From positions 1 through 64,000 of the forward strand of contig NZ_CP043473.1 in assembly GCF_008275125.1 (NCBI RefSeq): a stretch of 64,000 nucleotides of DNA. The letters are read 5' to 3'. Shown here piece by piece: positions 21,309 to 30,962 of this stretch. The position numbers and the translations under genes were made by a program. Numbering within the stretch: position 1 is the stretch's first letter; every line of letters starts with the position of its first letter. The notes under the pieces were generated by a model. That model searched no databases and was not told the origin of the DNA. It saw only the letters and a list, made by a program, of their open reading frames with translations. The DNA comes from Chromobacterium paludis. Its GTDB lineage: Bacteria > Pseudomonadota > Gammaproteobacteria > Burkholderiales > Chromobacteriaceae.

Positions 21309-21920
21309 ATGACGACAATTGTAAAAGATGCGCATGGCGCGCATGAGGACCACGAGCACCACGACAGCGGCAAGCAAACTGTCCTGGGCTTCTGGTTCTA
21401 CCTGATGACCGACTGCATTCTGTTCGCGACGGCGTTCGCGGCGTATGCGGTGCTGTTCCGCAACGTGGCGGAAGGCGTGTCTGGCAAGGACATCTTCGAA
21501 CTGCCGTACGTGCTGGTGGAAACCGCGGCCCTGCTGCTGTCTTCCATCACCTACGGCTTCGCGATGATCGCCGGCCACAAGGGCAACAAGTCCGCGGTGC
21601 TGGGCTGGCTGTTCGTGACCTTCCTGTTCGGCGCGGCCTTTATCGGGCTGGAAATCAATGAATTCCATCACCTGATCGCCGAAGGGCACGGCCCGAACCA
21701 GAGCGCCTTCCTGTCGGCCTTCTTCGGCCTGGTGGGCCTGCACGGCCTGCACGTGACCGGCGGCCTGCTGTGGATGGCCGTGATGATGATGGAAGTGGCC
21801 AAGACCGGCTTGACCGGCCGCGCCATGACCCGCCTGAACTGCCTGTCGCTGTTCTGGCACTTCCTCGACATCGTGTGGATTTGCGTGTTCACCGTCGTCT
21901 ACCTGAAAGGAGCCATGTGA
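21309..21920 (+). CDS. cyoC: Cytochrome bo3 ubiquinol oxidase subunit III
   Basis: This 203-residue membrane subunit has five hydrophobic helices. It starts with a histidine- and acid-rich segment ([18 protein letters not shown]) and has the typical [23 protein letters not shown] and [19 protein letters not shown] regions. It stabilises subunits I and II. Its stop overlaps the start of cyoD by one base. Confidence 0.95.
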   Translation: MTTIVKDAHGAHEDHEHHDSGKQTVLGFWFYLMTDCILFATAFAAYAVLFRNVAEGVSGKDIFELPYVLVETAALLLSSITYGFAMIAGHKGNKSAVLGWLFVTFLFGAAFIGLEINEFHHLIAEGHGPNQSAFLSAFFGLVGLHGLHVTGGLLWMAVMMMEVAKTGLTGRAMTRLNCLSLFWHFLDIVWICVFTVVYLKGAM

Positions 21921-22240
21921 TGAGTCACGCGCATGAGCATGAGAACCACGGCAGCGTGAAGAGCTATGCAGTCGGCTTCGTGCTGTCGGTGATCCTCACC
22001 GCCATTCCGTTCTGGATGGTGATGGGCGGTGCCTTCACCAAGCAAGCCACGCTGATCGGCATCTTCGCCCTGGCCGTGGTGCAGATCGTGGTGCATCTGA
22101 AGTACTTCCTGCACCTGGACTTCAGCAAGGAAGGCAAGCTCAACAGCTTCTCCTTCCTGTTCACCGGCATGGTGATCGTGCTGCTGGTCGGCCTGTCGAT
22201 CTGGATCATCTACACCGCCGACTCGCTGATGATGCGCTAA
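21920..22240 (+). CDS. cyoD: Cytochrome bo3 ubiquinol oxidase subunit IV
   Basis: This is a 106-residue small subunit with three transmembrane helices. It starts [34 protein letters not shown], typical of CyoD, and ends in [16 protein letters not shown]. It is required for assembly of the oxidase. The ATG shares a base with the cyoC TGA, and AAAGGAG lies upstream. cyoE follows after 11 bases. Confidence 0.95.
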   Translation: MSHAHEHENHGSVKSYAVGFVLSVILTAIPFWMVMGGAFTKQATLIGIFALAVVQIVVHLKYFLHLDFSKEGKLNSFSFLFTGMVIVLLVGLSIWIIYTADSLMMR

Positions 22241-22251
22241 GGACGGACCCG

Positions 22252-23163
22252 TTGAAGTTCAAACGCTATCTTCAGGTCACCAAGCCGGGCATCATCTTCG
22301 GCAACCTGATCTCGGCCGCCGGCGGTTTCCTGCTGGCGGCGCAGGGTTCGATCGACTGGTGGCTGCTCGCGGCCACCGTCATCGGCTTGTCGTTGGTGGT
22401 GGCTTCCGGCTGCGCGATCAACAACTGCATAGACCAGGATATCGACGCCAAGATGGCCCGCACCCAGAAACGGGTGCTGGTCACCGGCGCGATGAGCACC
22501 AAGGCGGCGCTGGCGCACGGCATCGTGTTGGGCGCGGCCGGTTTCGCCCTGCTGTGGTTCGGCACCAATCCGCTGGCCACCGGCTGCGTGCTGTTCGGCT
22601 TCATCATCTATGTGGGCGTGTACAGCCTGTACATGAAGCGCAACTCGGTGTACGGCACCGTGGTGGGCAGCCTGTCCGGCGCGGTGCCGCCGGTGGCTGG
22701 CTACTGCGCCGTCACCGGCCGCTTCGACATGGGCGCGGCCATCCTGCTGGTGATGTTCAGCTTGTGGCAGATGCCGCATTCCTACGCCATCGCCATCTTC
22801 CGTTTCAAGGACTATGAGGCGGCCGGCATTCCGGTGCTGCCAGTGGTGAAGGGCATTTCCGCCGCCAAGCAGCAGATCGTGCTCTACATCCTGGCCTTCG
22901 CGGCGGCGACGGTGATGCTGGTGTTCGGCGGCTACGCCGGCTACGGCTACCTGGCTGTGGCCTGCGCCACCAGCCTGTGGTGGCTGAAGATGGCGTTGTC
23001 CGGCTACAAGCGCGAGGTGGATGACCGCGCCTGGGCGCGCCAGGTGTTCTTCTTCTCCATCATCACCATCACCTCGCTGAGCGTGATGATGGCGCTGGAT
23101 GGCCAGACGCCGGGCGAAAGCCATCGCCCGCTGCTGACCGCGGACGCGGGCATGTATCGCTGA
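22252..23163 (+). CDS. cyoE: Protoheme IX farnesyltransferase (heme O synthase)
   Basis: This 303-residue UbiA-type prenyltransferase makes heme O for the bo3 oxidase. The first Asp-rich motif is [18 protein letters not shown], followed by a second conserved loop and about eight transmembrane helices. The start is TTG at 22252 ([18 protein letters not shown]). I see no better ATG, and GGACGG precedes it. It is the last gene of cyoABCDE and is followed by a terminator. Confidence 0.95.
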   Translation: MKFKRYLQVTKPGIIFGNLISAAGGFLLAAQGSIDWWLLAATVIGLSLVVASGCAINNCIDQDIDAKMARTQKRVLVTGAMSTKAALAHGIVLGAAGFALLWFGTNPLATGCVLFGFIIYVGVYSLYMKRNSVYGTVVGSLSGAVPPVAGYCAVTGRFDMGAAILLVMFSLWQMPHSYAIAIFRFKDYEAAGIPVLPVVKGISAAKQQIVLYILAFAAATVMLVFGGYAGYGYLAVACATSLWWLKMALSGYKREVDDRAWARQVFFFSIITITSLSVMMALDGQTPGESHRPLLTADAGMYR

Positions 23164-23185
23164 GCCGGAAAGAACCGCTCACACC

Positions 23186-23217
23186 ACGGGGAGTCGCGAA
23201 AGCGGCTCCCCGTTTTT
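23186..23217 (+). terminator. Rho-independent terminator of cyoABCDE
   Basis: ACGGGGAG pairs with CTCCCCGT, loop of about 12 bases, followed by TTTT. Confidence 0.85.
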
Positions 23218-23845
23218 CATGCGCGGCTGCCGCAGCCATCCGGCCATCCGTTCCCCGCACTTGCCATACGGGATGGCGCAGGGGAGGGCTCAAGGAGCGG
23301 CGACGTCTCCAGGCTGGCGCGTGTCGCTGGAGCCGGATGTTGATTTCCCGTCCTTCCTTTCCCGATTTTTCCCCTTCTTTGAATTCGCAGGCCGGCGCAT
23401 CGCGCCCTGCCGCGGCCCTGTCGCGCAATGGCATGACCTGTCCTAATTAACGGCCTGTTCGGGCCATTCCTGCCAATATTTTGCTGCTTTTGCGCAACAG
23501 TTAAGGCGATTGCCGCCATGCTTCGCGCCGAAGCCGCGCGCTGGAGAAGCGAAGAGCAAGCGGTAGCGGGTTCGAATTGGTATTGCTTCTCATTTTAAAT
23601 CAATGCCCGGCGCGCCTTGTCGCTGCGCGAGCATGCCCAAGGAATGGCGTCTAGCACAAGCCATGCCGCATGCCAAGTTTGTTCTGTGGATTGCTAATCA
23701 GGAAAATCAATATGCGATTGACATCGGCCATGATATTCATCAAACATTCAATGAATTTATTTATGGTTTGACTGGGATTGATCGAGATATTGATCGGTTT
23801 TCATCGAATGGATGTGCGCTTGTTTTTTTATCTGAGGAGTGTGTC
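23218..23845 (+). promoter_or_regulatory. Long leader region of the dithiolopyrrolone-like cluster
   Basis: I find no recognisable gene in these 628 bases. The last 200 bases are clearly AT-richer than their surroundings. They contain two direct ATTGATCG words 12 bases apart (23777-23784 and 23789-23796), a spacing near one helical turn that suits a dimeric regulator. An open frame joined in phase to the exporter gene covers 23603-23845, but it has no family resemblance and no ribosome site, so I treat it as leader. The promoter itself I could not place with confidence. Confidence 0.4.
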
Positions 23846-25261
23846 GTGAGTTCACAAGAGGGTGGGGCGCCTAACGCCCATGCTGCGCGGCAGCGCAGAG
23901 CTTTTTCCACATTGGCCATCGTGCAGGCGACGCTGATTTTCGCCATCACCTTGGTCGCGGTGCCGCTGCCCAATATCGGCAAGGAGTTTGGCCTGGACAC
24001 GGCGGCGCTGATTCTGGTGAATGCCGCTTATGGCCTGGCCTTCAGCGGCCTGCTGTTGTTTGGCGGCCGGCTGGCCGACCGTTTCGGCGGCAAGCCGGTC
24101 TTCATCGCGGGACTGTTGGTGTTTGGCGGCGCCTCGGCCGCCGCTGCGTTGTCGCCCAGCTTCCTCGTGCTGATCGCGATGCGCTTTCTGCAGGGCGTGG
24201 GCGCGTCCATGGTCGCGCCGGCTGCGCTGTCCTTGCTGCGCGGCGCTTTTCCGGAACCGGCGGCTTTCGGCCGCGCCATGGCGAGCTGGGGCAGCGTTTC
24301 CGTGCTGGGCGCCACGGCGGGCACGGTGATCTCTGGCGTGATGATCACTTGGCTGTCCTGGCGCTGGATGTTCATGGTGCCGGTGGCGGTCAGCGTCTTC
24401 GCCTTGCTGGTGCAGGGCGCCTGGCTGCCGGCCTCGCCTGAGCGGCGCGGGAGCGAAGGGTTGGACCTGTGGGGCGCGGTCCTGGCCACGGCCGGCATTT
24501 CGCTCTCCAGCTATGGCCTGATCCTGACCGGCGAAGCCGGCTGGCTGTCTCGCGGGGTGATGTTGCCGTTGCTGGTCGGCGTGGCCTTGCTGCTGGCTTT
24601 CTTCATGGTGGAGCGGCGCGCCGCCTCGCCGCTCTTGCCCCCCGGCTTCATCGCGCCGCGCAGGCTGGCAGGCCTGATAGGCGTGATGCTGGCGGCTGCC
24701 AGCATGGGCACGGTGTCTTTCCTGTGGTCGCTATACCTGCAGCAGGTGCGAGGCTGGACGCCGCTGTCGACCGCCCTGGGCTTTTTGCCCTATCTGCTGG
24801 TGCTGATCGCCTCCAGCCGCATCGCCGCTCCGCTGACCGGACGCCTGGGGGCCACCCGCTTGCTGCAGGGCGGCCTGGCGATAGGCGCCGTGGGCCTGGC
24901 GCTGTTGGCCGGGCTGGATCGGCACTCCGCCTATCTGACGGACCTGTTGCCGGGTCTGATCGTACTGCCCATCGGCACCGCGATGATGTTCGCAAGTTCA
25001 GCCGTCATCGCCACCAGCGATGTGCCGCCGCATCAGTCCGGCCTGGCGGGGGGCGTGATGAATACCGCCATGGAGCTGGGGCCGACCTTGGGCATGGCCA
25101 TCTTCATGTCGGTAGCCGCGTTGCGGACGGATGCGGTTGAAGGCTATGCCTGGGCGCTGTGGGCCGCTGCCGTCTCCTTCGTGGTGGCGGCGCTGTTGGT
25201 GGGCAGGCTGGCGCGCATGCGAGGCGTGTCCGAAGGCCAGCTGGCGACGCAGAAACTGTAG
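23846..25261 (+). CDS. MFS drug exporter (HlmH-like, DHA2/EmrB type)
   Basis: This 471-residue major-facilitator protein has about 14 hydrophobic segments. The DHA2 hallmarks are visible: AVPLPNIGKEFG in helix 1, GGRLADRFGGKPVF between helices 2 and 3, and MRFLQGVGASMVAPAALSLL (motif C region). The start is taken as GTG 23846 because GAGGAG lies 7 bases before it. The longer in-frame extension upstream has no family content. It is the first gene of the cysteine-NRPS cluster and is followed by the NRPS after 39 bases. The likely role is export of, and self-protection against, the cluster product. Confidence 0.88.
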   Translation: MSSQEGGAPNAHAARQRRAFSTLAIVQATLIFAITLVAVPLPNIGKEFGLDTAALILVNAAYGLAFSGLLLFGGRLADRFGGKPVFIAGLLVFGGASAAAALSPSFLVLIAMRFLQGVGASMVAPAALSLLRGAFPEPAAFGRAMASWGSVSVLGATAGTVISGVMITWLSWRWMFMVPVAVSVFALLVQGAWLPASPERRGSEGLDLWGAVLATAGISLSSYGLILTGEAGWLSRGVMLPLLVGVALLLAFFMVERRAASPLLPPGFIAPRRLAGLIGVMLAAASMGTVSFLWSLYLQQVRGWTPLSTALGFLPYLLVLIASSRIAAPLTGRLGATRLLQGGLAIGAVGLALLAGLDRHSAYLTDLLPGLIVLPIGTAMMFASSAVIATSDVPPHQSGLAGGVMNTAMELGPTLGMAIFMSVAALRTDAVEGYAWALWAAAVSFVVAALLVGRLARMRGVSEGQLATQKL

Positions 25262-25300
25262 GTTTCGCAGTTCAAGACAAAGCAATCACAAGGAGAACAC

Positions 25301-28300
25301 ATGCACACCATCATCGAGGCGATCCGAGCCTGCGGTTTGACGGCCATGGCAGGGGCCGAGCGGGACGATGAGCACGAAGCCGCCAGCGCGGAACAGATCC
25401 GCTTGCTGCTGCAAGGTGGTTTGCCGCGTGAGGACGCCGCTGCGGAGCCGATGCAGCGGGACGATGAGGCCTTCGCGCTGACCGATATCCAGTATGCCTA
25501 CCTGATAGGCCGCAACCCCGGCCTGGAGCTGGGGGGCATTGCCAGCGCTTTCTATCAGGAGTGGGAGGTGGAGGCGCTGGACCTGGCGCGCCTGGAGCAC
25601 GCCTTGGCCAGCACGGTGGAGCGCCACGCCGCGTTGCGGACGGCGATCCGCGATGGCGGCGAGCAAGCCGTGGCGGTGGCGGCGCCTAGCTGTCGCATAG
25701 CCTTGACCGACACGCGCGCCTGGGATGAGGCGGCGCGCACGCGTCATCTGGATGCGGAACGGCAGCGCATGCGCCATACCATGCTGCCTTTGAACCAGGC
25801 TTCGCCGTTTGAGATCCGGGCCTCCTTGCTGGAGGGGGGCGTGACCCGGCTGCATCTGTTGTTCGATCTGATGTTTCTGGATCTGCGCAGCGTGCGCATC
25901 ATCATGCGGGACTGGTGGCGCGCCTATTCCGGCCAGCCGCAGGCGGCCTTGCCGGCCCAGGCCTCCTTCGCCGGCTATCGCGCGGCGGAAGCGGCGCGGC
26001 AGGCCGGCCCCTGGGGGGCGCGCGATCGCCAATACTGGCTGAGCCGGCTGGACGCGATGAGCGCCGCGCCGGAGCTGCCGCTGGACACCTCCCCCGAGCA
26101 TCTGACGCCGCCGCTTACGGTTCGCGCCAGCCGCGAGTTGAGCGCGGACAAGCTGGCCGCCTTGCGCGGCGTGGCTGCCAGCAGGGGGCTGACCGCGGAG
26201 AGCCTGATGTTGGGCGCCTATGTGGAAACGCTGCGCCAGTGGTCCAAGCAGCAGGCGTTCACTTTGACGCTGACGACGTTTGGCCGCCGGCCGCACTTCG
26301 ATGGCGTAGCCGATATCGCGGGCAACTTTCTGCAACCGCTGCTGCTGCCGATCACCGCCGAGGCGGGCGAAAGCTTTGCCGAGCGGCTGGCCAAGGTGCA
26401 AACCGATTTGCTCTGCCACCGCTGGCATGCCGGTTACAGCGGCATCCAGTTGTTGCGCGAACAGGCGCGCCAACAGGGCCAGCGCGTATCCGGCTCGCCG
26501 GTGGTGTTCAGCAATATGCTGGACGCCGACCTGAACGAGCTGGTGGAGGAGGGCGGCTGGCCAGGCGCGCGCATGGTGTATGAACGCAACCAGACGCCGC
26601 AGGTGTGGCTGGAAAACCAGCTGACGCGAGACGGCGACATCCTGCGCGTGAACTGGAACCATGTGGATGGCCTGTTCCCGGCAGGCATGGTCGAGGACAT
26701 GCTCGATTGCTATATGGCCTTGTTGGCGCGCTGCCTTGGCGACGAGGGGGTGTGGACCACCCGCGGCGCGGTGACGGCGCTGCCGGCGGCGGACCTGGCG
26801 GAGCGCGAGTGCGCCAACGCCACGGAAACGCCGCTGCCGCTGGCCCTGCTGCATGAGCTGGTTCTGCAACGCGCCCGCAGCCAGGCCGACGCGGTGGCGG
26901 TGCAGCAGGGCGACGCCAGCATGAGCTTTGGCGAGCTGGCACGCCGCGCCGGCGCGATCGCGCAAGCCATCCGCAGCCAGACCGAGGTGAAGCCTGGCGA
27001 GATGATAGCGGTATCGTTGCCGCAAGGTCCGGAGCTGATCGCCGCCATTTTGGGCGCGCTGATTGCCGGCGGCGCCTATGTCGCGATAGACCCGACCTTG
27101 CCCGCCGAGCGCCGTCAGAGCCTGTTGCGCCGCTGCGCCGCGCGCGCGCTGCTGAGCCGCGGCGACATCCACCCGCAAGAAACGCACGCGGCGCTGCCGC
27201 GCATTGATGTGGAACGCGTGCCGGCAGGCGAGGCATGGCCGGAAGCGGCCTCGCTTCAGTCGCTGGATGATCTGGCCTATGTGATCTTCACCTCCGGCTC
27301 CACCGGCGAGCCCAAGGGCGTGATGATCAGTCACCGCAATGCCGCCAATACCGTGCTCGACATCAATCGCCGCTTCGGCGTGAGCCGTGACGACGCGGTG
27401 TTCTCGGTGGCGCCGGCCGGCTTCGATTTGTCCGTCTACGACTACTTCGGCGTGCTGGCGGCCGGCGGCCGCGTGGTGTTCCAGGATGTCGCCGGCGCGA
27501 GCGATCCGCAGGCATGGTGCCAGACGCTGATACAGCACCGGGTGACGATCTGGAACAGCGTGCCGGCGCCGGTCAAGGCGCTGGCCGATCGCTGCGGCGA
27601 TGCGCTGGCGCAGACCGCGCTGCGGCTGGTGTTGATGAGCGGGGACTGGATTCCCATCGACCTGCCTGGCCGGATACGCGAGTGCCTGCCTGCGGTGGAG
27701 GTGGTCAGCCTCGGCGGCGCCACCGAAGGCTCGATCTGGTCCATCTGCCACCCGATCGAGCGGGTGGACCCGTCTTGGAGCAGCATCCCCTACGGCAAGC
27801 CGCTGGCCAACCAGCGCTTCCATGTGCTGAACGACTGGCTGGCCCCATGCCCGAAGTGGGTGACCGGCGAGCTCTATATCGCGGGTTGCGGCGTGGCCCA
27901 GGGGTATCTGGCCGATGCCGAGAAGACCGCGCAACGCTTCATCGTCGATCCGCGCAGCGGCGAGCGCTTATATAAGACGGGCGATCTGGGCCGTTATCTG
28001 GACGACGGCGTGATCGAAATCCTGGGCCGCGAGGACAACCAGGTGAAGATCAACGGCTACCGGGTGGAGCTGGGCGAGGTCGAGGCCTGCCTGCTGGAAC
28101 ACCCGGAGGCCAATCATGTGGTGCTGGACGCGCCGCGCCACGCCAAAACCGGGCAGCGCCACCTGGTCGCCTATGTGGCGGCGAAGACCCCGCCGCAGGG
28201 CGACGCCGGTTGGCAGAAGCTGCTGGATGGGCTGCGCGAGCTGGCGAGCAAGCAGCTGCCATCTTATATGGTGCCCAGCTACCTGGTGCCGGTGGACGAG

Positions 28301-28648
28301 ATGCCGCTGACCGCCAACGGCAAGATCAACCGCGCGGCCTTGCCGCAGCCGTGGCAGGAGCGCGACGAGGCGGAGGCCGGCGCCGAGCCGGCGGGCGAGC
28401 TGGAAAACGAGCTGCTGGCGCTGTGGCGCAAGCAACTCCGGCATGAAGACTTCGGCGTGACCGACGGCTTTTTCGATATCGGCGGCGATTCGCTGCACGC
28501 GGTGGGCTTGCTCAGCGCCTTGCGCGACCGCTACGCGCTGACGCCGGAGCGTGAGCAGGACGTGATCGAAGGCCTGTTCATGAACGCCAGCATACGCGAC
28601 TTCGCCAAGCTGCTGGATGGCCTGGCCGTTGTGGCGGAGGAGGCGTGA
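25301..28648 (+). CDS. Cysteine-activating NRPS, Cy-A-PCP (HlmE-like)
   Basis: This is a 1115-residue single-module synthetase. The heterocyclisation domain (about 55-470) opens ALTDIQYAYLIGR and holds the Cy signature DxxxxDxxS as D189, D194 and S197. The adenylation domain (about 515-1030) has FTSGSTGEPKG at 663. The pocket residues D709, L710, Y713, N752, L778, S780, L804, I812 and W813 spell the established cysteine code. The PCP (about 1035-1110) has GGDSLHA with Ser1064 for phosphopantetheine. There is no thioesterase domain. The same Cy-A-T architecture builds the Cys-Cys core in holomycin and thiolutin pathways (HlmE/HolA). Its stop overlaps the next start by one base. Confidence 0.95.
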   Translation: MHTIIEAIRACGLTAMAGAERDDEHEAASAEQIRLLLQGGLPREDAAAEPMQRDDEAFALTDIQYAYLIGRNPGLELGGIASAFYQEWEVEALDLARLEHALASTVERHAALRTAIRDGGEQAVAVAAPSCRIALTDTRAWDEAARTRHLDAERQRMRHTMLPLNQASPFEIRASLLEGGVTRLHLLFDLMFLDLRSVRIIMRDWWRAYSGQPQAALPAQASFAGYRAAEAARQAGPWGARDRQYWLSRLDAMSAAPELPLDTSPEHLTPPLTVRASRELSADKLAALRGVAASRGLTAESLMLGAYVETLRQWSKQQAFTLTLTTFGRRPHFDGVADIAGNFLQPLLLPITAEAGESFAERLAKVQTDLLCHRWHAGYSGIQLLREQARQQGQRVSGSPVVFSNMLDADLNELVEEGGWPGARMVYERNQTPQVWLENQLTRDGDILRVNWNHVDGLFPAGMVEDMLDCYMALLARCLGDEGVWTTRGAVTALPAADLAERECANATETPLPLALLHELVLQRARSQADAVAVQQGDASMSFGELARRAGAIAQAIRSQTEVKPGEMIAVSLPQGPELIAAILGALIAGGAYVAIDPTLPAERRQSLLRRCAARALLSRGDIHPQETHAALPRIDVERVPAGEAWPEAASLQSLDDLAYVIFTSGSTGEPKGVMISHRNAANTVLDINRRFGVSRDDAVFSVAPAGFDLSVYDYFGVLAAGGRVVFQDVAGASDPQAWCQTLIQHRVTIWNSVPAPVKALADRCGDALAQTALRLVLMSGDWIPIDLPGRIRECLPAVEVVSLGGATEGSIWSICHPIERVDPSWSSIPYGKPLANQRFHVLNDWLAPCPKWVTGELYIAGCGVAQGYLADAEKTAQRFIVDPRSGERLYKTGDLGRYLDDGVIEILGREDNQVKINGYRVELGEVEACLLEHPEANHVVLDAPRHAKTGQRHLVAYVAAKTPPQGDAGWQKLLDGLRELASKQLPSYMVPSYLVPVDEMPLTANGKINRAALPQPWQERDEAEAGAEPAGELENELLALWRKQLRHEDFGVTDGFFDIGGDSLHAVGLLSALRDRYALTPEREQDVIEGLFMNASIRDFAKLLDGLAVVAEEA

Positions 28649-30231
28649 TGGAGAACGCGACGATGACGAGCGGCGGCGAGTTCGACTTCATCGTGGTCGG
28701 CGGCGGGTCTGCCGGCTGCGTGATGGCGGCGCGGCTGTCGGAAAACGGCAAGCACCGCGTGCTGCTGCTGGAGGCCGGGCCGGCCTCCGATGCGGCGCGC
28801 GAAGACAGCCCGTTGCGCGACGCTTCGCGCCTGGTGCTGAGCGGCTACAACTGGGATTACGAAGCTCATGTGCGCGGCGACGGCGAGCGCGGCGGCCGGC
28901 GCAAGCCCTTTGCCTACAGCCTGGGCAAGGTGATGGGCGGATCGTCCGCCATCAATGGCGCGGTGGCGCTCCGGGCCTTCCCCAGCGACTTCGCCGCCTG
29001 GGAGAGCATGGGGTGTCCGACCTGGTCTTGGGACAAGGTACTGCCGTGGTTCCGCAAGATGGAGCATGACGTGGACCGCGCCGACGAATGGCACGGCAGC
29101 GATGGCCCGCTGCGGCTCAGACGGCCGGCCACGGGCGAGATCCATCCGCTGGACCAGGCGTTCTCCTTGTCTTGCCAGCGCCAGGGCATGCCTTATGCCG
29201 ATGACCTGAACTTGGGCGAAGACCCGGCGGTGGGGCTGGTGCCGGCCAATGTGCGCGGCCAGTCCGAGCGGATGGACGTCTATCGCTCCTATCTGCAGCC
29301 GGTCCAGGGGCGCGCCAATCTGACCGTGAAAACCGGCGCCGAGGCGGCCGCGATCGTGTTCGAGGACCGCCGCGCCTGCGGCGTGGACGCAGTGGTGGAT
29401 GGGCAGCGGCTGCGCTACGCGGCAAGGCGAGTGGTGTTGTGCGCCGGCGCGGTCGGCACGGCGGCCTTGCTGCAGCGCTCCGGGGTGGGCGATCCGGCGC
29501 AACTGAGGGAGGCCGGCATTCCGCTGCGCGCGGCCTTGCCGGCGGTGGGCCGCAACCTGACCGATCACGCCTCTTTGGTGCTGTGGGCCTTGCCCAAGCC
29601 CGGCGTATGCGTGCGGGGCCTGCCATGGCGCCAAGTGGCCGCCCGCGCCTGCAGCGGTTACGACGACAAGGTGGACGTGCAGATCGGCCTCTTGAACAAC
29701 GTGGCCAGCGAGACCGTGCCCAGCTTCCAGGAGCGGGTGGCTTACCCGATGCTGGTGGGCGGCTCGGTCATGCTGATGCGGCCCAGGGCGCTGGGCGCGG
29801 TGCAGGCGCTGAGCGCGGATCCGGCCCAGCGGCCGCGGATAGACCTGCCCTTGAGCGACGACGAGGACATCGCCAGGCTGGCCGGCGGGGTGCGGCTACT
29901 ATGGCGCGTGCTGAAGGATCCGCTGGTGTCCTGCTATCTGGACGGCGTGCAGTTCTGGTCCGAATCCATGATAGGCAACCCGGCGGTGGTGGCCAGCGCG
30001 GTGCGCAACCTGGTCAATCCCGGCTGGCATGCGGTCGGCACGGTGAGAATGGGGCCGGCATCGGATCCCGCCTGCGCGGCGGGGGAGGACGGCGCGGTGC
30101 ACGGGCTGGACGGCTTGACGGTGGCGGATGCCTCGCTGTTCCCGACCATTCCATCCATGCCCACCAATCTGACCACCATCATGTTGGCGGAGCGGCTGGC
30201 TGCGACGCTGCTGGACAAGGAGCGAGCATGA
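28648..30231 (+). CDS. GMC-family FAD oxidoreductase (HlmD-like)
   Basis: This 527-residue flavoenzyme of the glucose-methanol-choline family has an N-terminal dinucleotide fold FIVVGGGSAGCVMAARLSE, then LLLEAGP and GGSSAINGAVALR. C-terminally it has GWHAVGTVRMG with the catalytic-type histidine and SMPTNLTTIMLAERLA. ATG 28648 shares a base with the NRPS stop and has GGAGGAGG upstream, so translation is coupled. In dithiolopyrrolone clusters a GMC enzyme is one of the flavoproteins that oxidise the carrier-bound Cys-Cys intermediate. Its substrate here is inferred from the neighbours. Confidence 0.92.
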   Translation: MENATMTSGGEFDFIVVGGGSAGCVMAARLSENGKHRVLLLEAGPASDAAREDSPLRDASRLVLSGYNWDYEAHVRGDGERGGRRKPFAYSLGKVMGGSSAINGAVALRAFPSDFAAWESMGCPTWSWDKVLPWFRKMEHDVDRADEWHGSDGPLRLRRPATGEIHPLDQAFSLSCQRQGMPYADDLNLGEDPAVGLVPANVRGQSERMDVYRSYLQPVQGRANLTVKTGAEAAAIVFEDRRACGVDAVVDGQRLRYAARRVVLCAGAVGTAALLQRSGVGDPAQLREAGIPLRAALPAVGRNLTDHASLVLWALPKPGVCVRGLPWRQVAARACSGYDDKVDVQIGLLNNVASETVPSFQERVAYPMLVGGSVMLMRPRALGAVQALSADPAQRPRIDLPLSDDEDIARLAGGVRLLWRVLKDPLVSCYLDGVQFWSESMIGNPAVVASAVRNLVNPGWHAVGTVRMGPASDPACAAGEDGAVHGLDGLTVADASLFPTIPSMPTNLTTIMLAERLAATLLDKERA

Positions 30232-30962
30232 CGGCGCAGCCTCGTCGAGTGGTATACGCCTTTCCGCACGCCGGCGGCTCCGCCGCCCTGTATCGAGCCT
30301 GGCAGGCCGAGTCCTGGGATGACGGCTTGCTGGTGCCGGTGGAAATGCCCGGCCGCGGTTTGCGCATCCGCATGCCGGCCATGGAAAGCCTGCCCGAACT
30401 GACGGCCTGGCTGGCCGATCAACTGTGCGCGGACCTGCGCGAGAGGCAGGCGCAGGGCGTGGCAGAGTGGGCGACCTTCGGCCATAGCTTCGGCGGCGTG
30501 CTCAGCGTGATCGTCGCCAGCGAAATGAGCCGGCGCCATGGACTGACGCCGCGTTTCAGCGTGGTGTCGGCCTCGATCGCGCCCGCCATCCAGCCGGACG
30601 ACGAGCGGCATCTGCTCAGCGACGAGCAGATCCTGGCCGTGGCCAGGGCCGACCAAGGCACGCCGGAGGCGGTGCTGCGAGAGCCGGCGCTGGCCGGCAG
30701 GGTGGTGGCCCAGCTGCGCTGCGATTACCGCTTGCGCCGGCAATTTTTGGCGCACCGCGGGCTGAGGGTGCCGCAGCCACTTCACTTGATAGGCGCCGAG
30801 CAAGACCCGCATGTCAGCTTGACGCAGTTGCGCGCCTGGGAACATCACAGCGAGGCCAGCGCCGCGCTGCACACCATACCCGGCGATCACTTCGCCATTT
30901 ACCAGCATTGGCCGCGGGTACGCGACATTCTGTCGTTGTGTCCGCAGGAGTCAACCATATGA
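30228..30962 (+). CDS. Type II thioesterase (HlmC-like)
   Basis: This 244-residue alpha/beta-hydrolase of the GrsT/TEII family opens VVYAFPHAGGSAALYRAW, with the nucleophile in FGHSFGGVL (Ser about 87). The Asp region is HLIGAEQDPHVS and the catalytic His is in IPGDHFAIY. Such enzymes free blocked or finished chains from the PCP. It overlaps the GMC gene by four bases and the acyl-CoA dehydrogenase gene by four. As the NRPS lacks its own TE, this enzyme may release the product. Confidence 0.93.
   Translation: MTAQPRRVVYAFPHAGGSAALYRAWQAESWDDGLLVPVEMPGRGLRIRMPAMESLPELTAWLADQLCADLRERQAQGVAEWATFGHSFGGVLSVIVASEMSRRHGLTPRFSVVSASIAPAIQPDDERHLLSDEQILAVARADQGTPEAVLREPALAGRVVAQLRCDYRLRRQFLAHRGLRVPQPLHLIGAEQDPHVSLTQLRAWEHHSEASAALHTIPGDHFAIYQHWPRVRDILSLCPQESTI

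Noticed and set aside
19848..21860. Very long open frame (670 codons) on the minus strand across cyoB/cyoC
   Set aside because: It is the mirror of two strongly conserved oxidase genes in high-GC DNA. It is rich in His, Gln and Gly without any family motif.
23218..23602. LuxR/CviR-type lux box before the NRPS cluster
   Set aside because: I looked for CTGNCC-N4-GGNCAG. Only partial halves occur (for example near 23440), so it is not supported.
23603..23845. N-terminal extension of the MFS exporter by 81 codons
   Set aside because: The extension has no family content, an AT-rich promoter-like composition and no ribosome site, whereas GTG 23846 has GAGGAG.
25286..27934. 882-codon open frame on the minus strand opposite the NRPS
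   Set aside because: It is an antisense shadow of the Cy-A-PCP gene. Composition is Arg/Ala/Gln-rich and no domain is recognisable.
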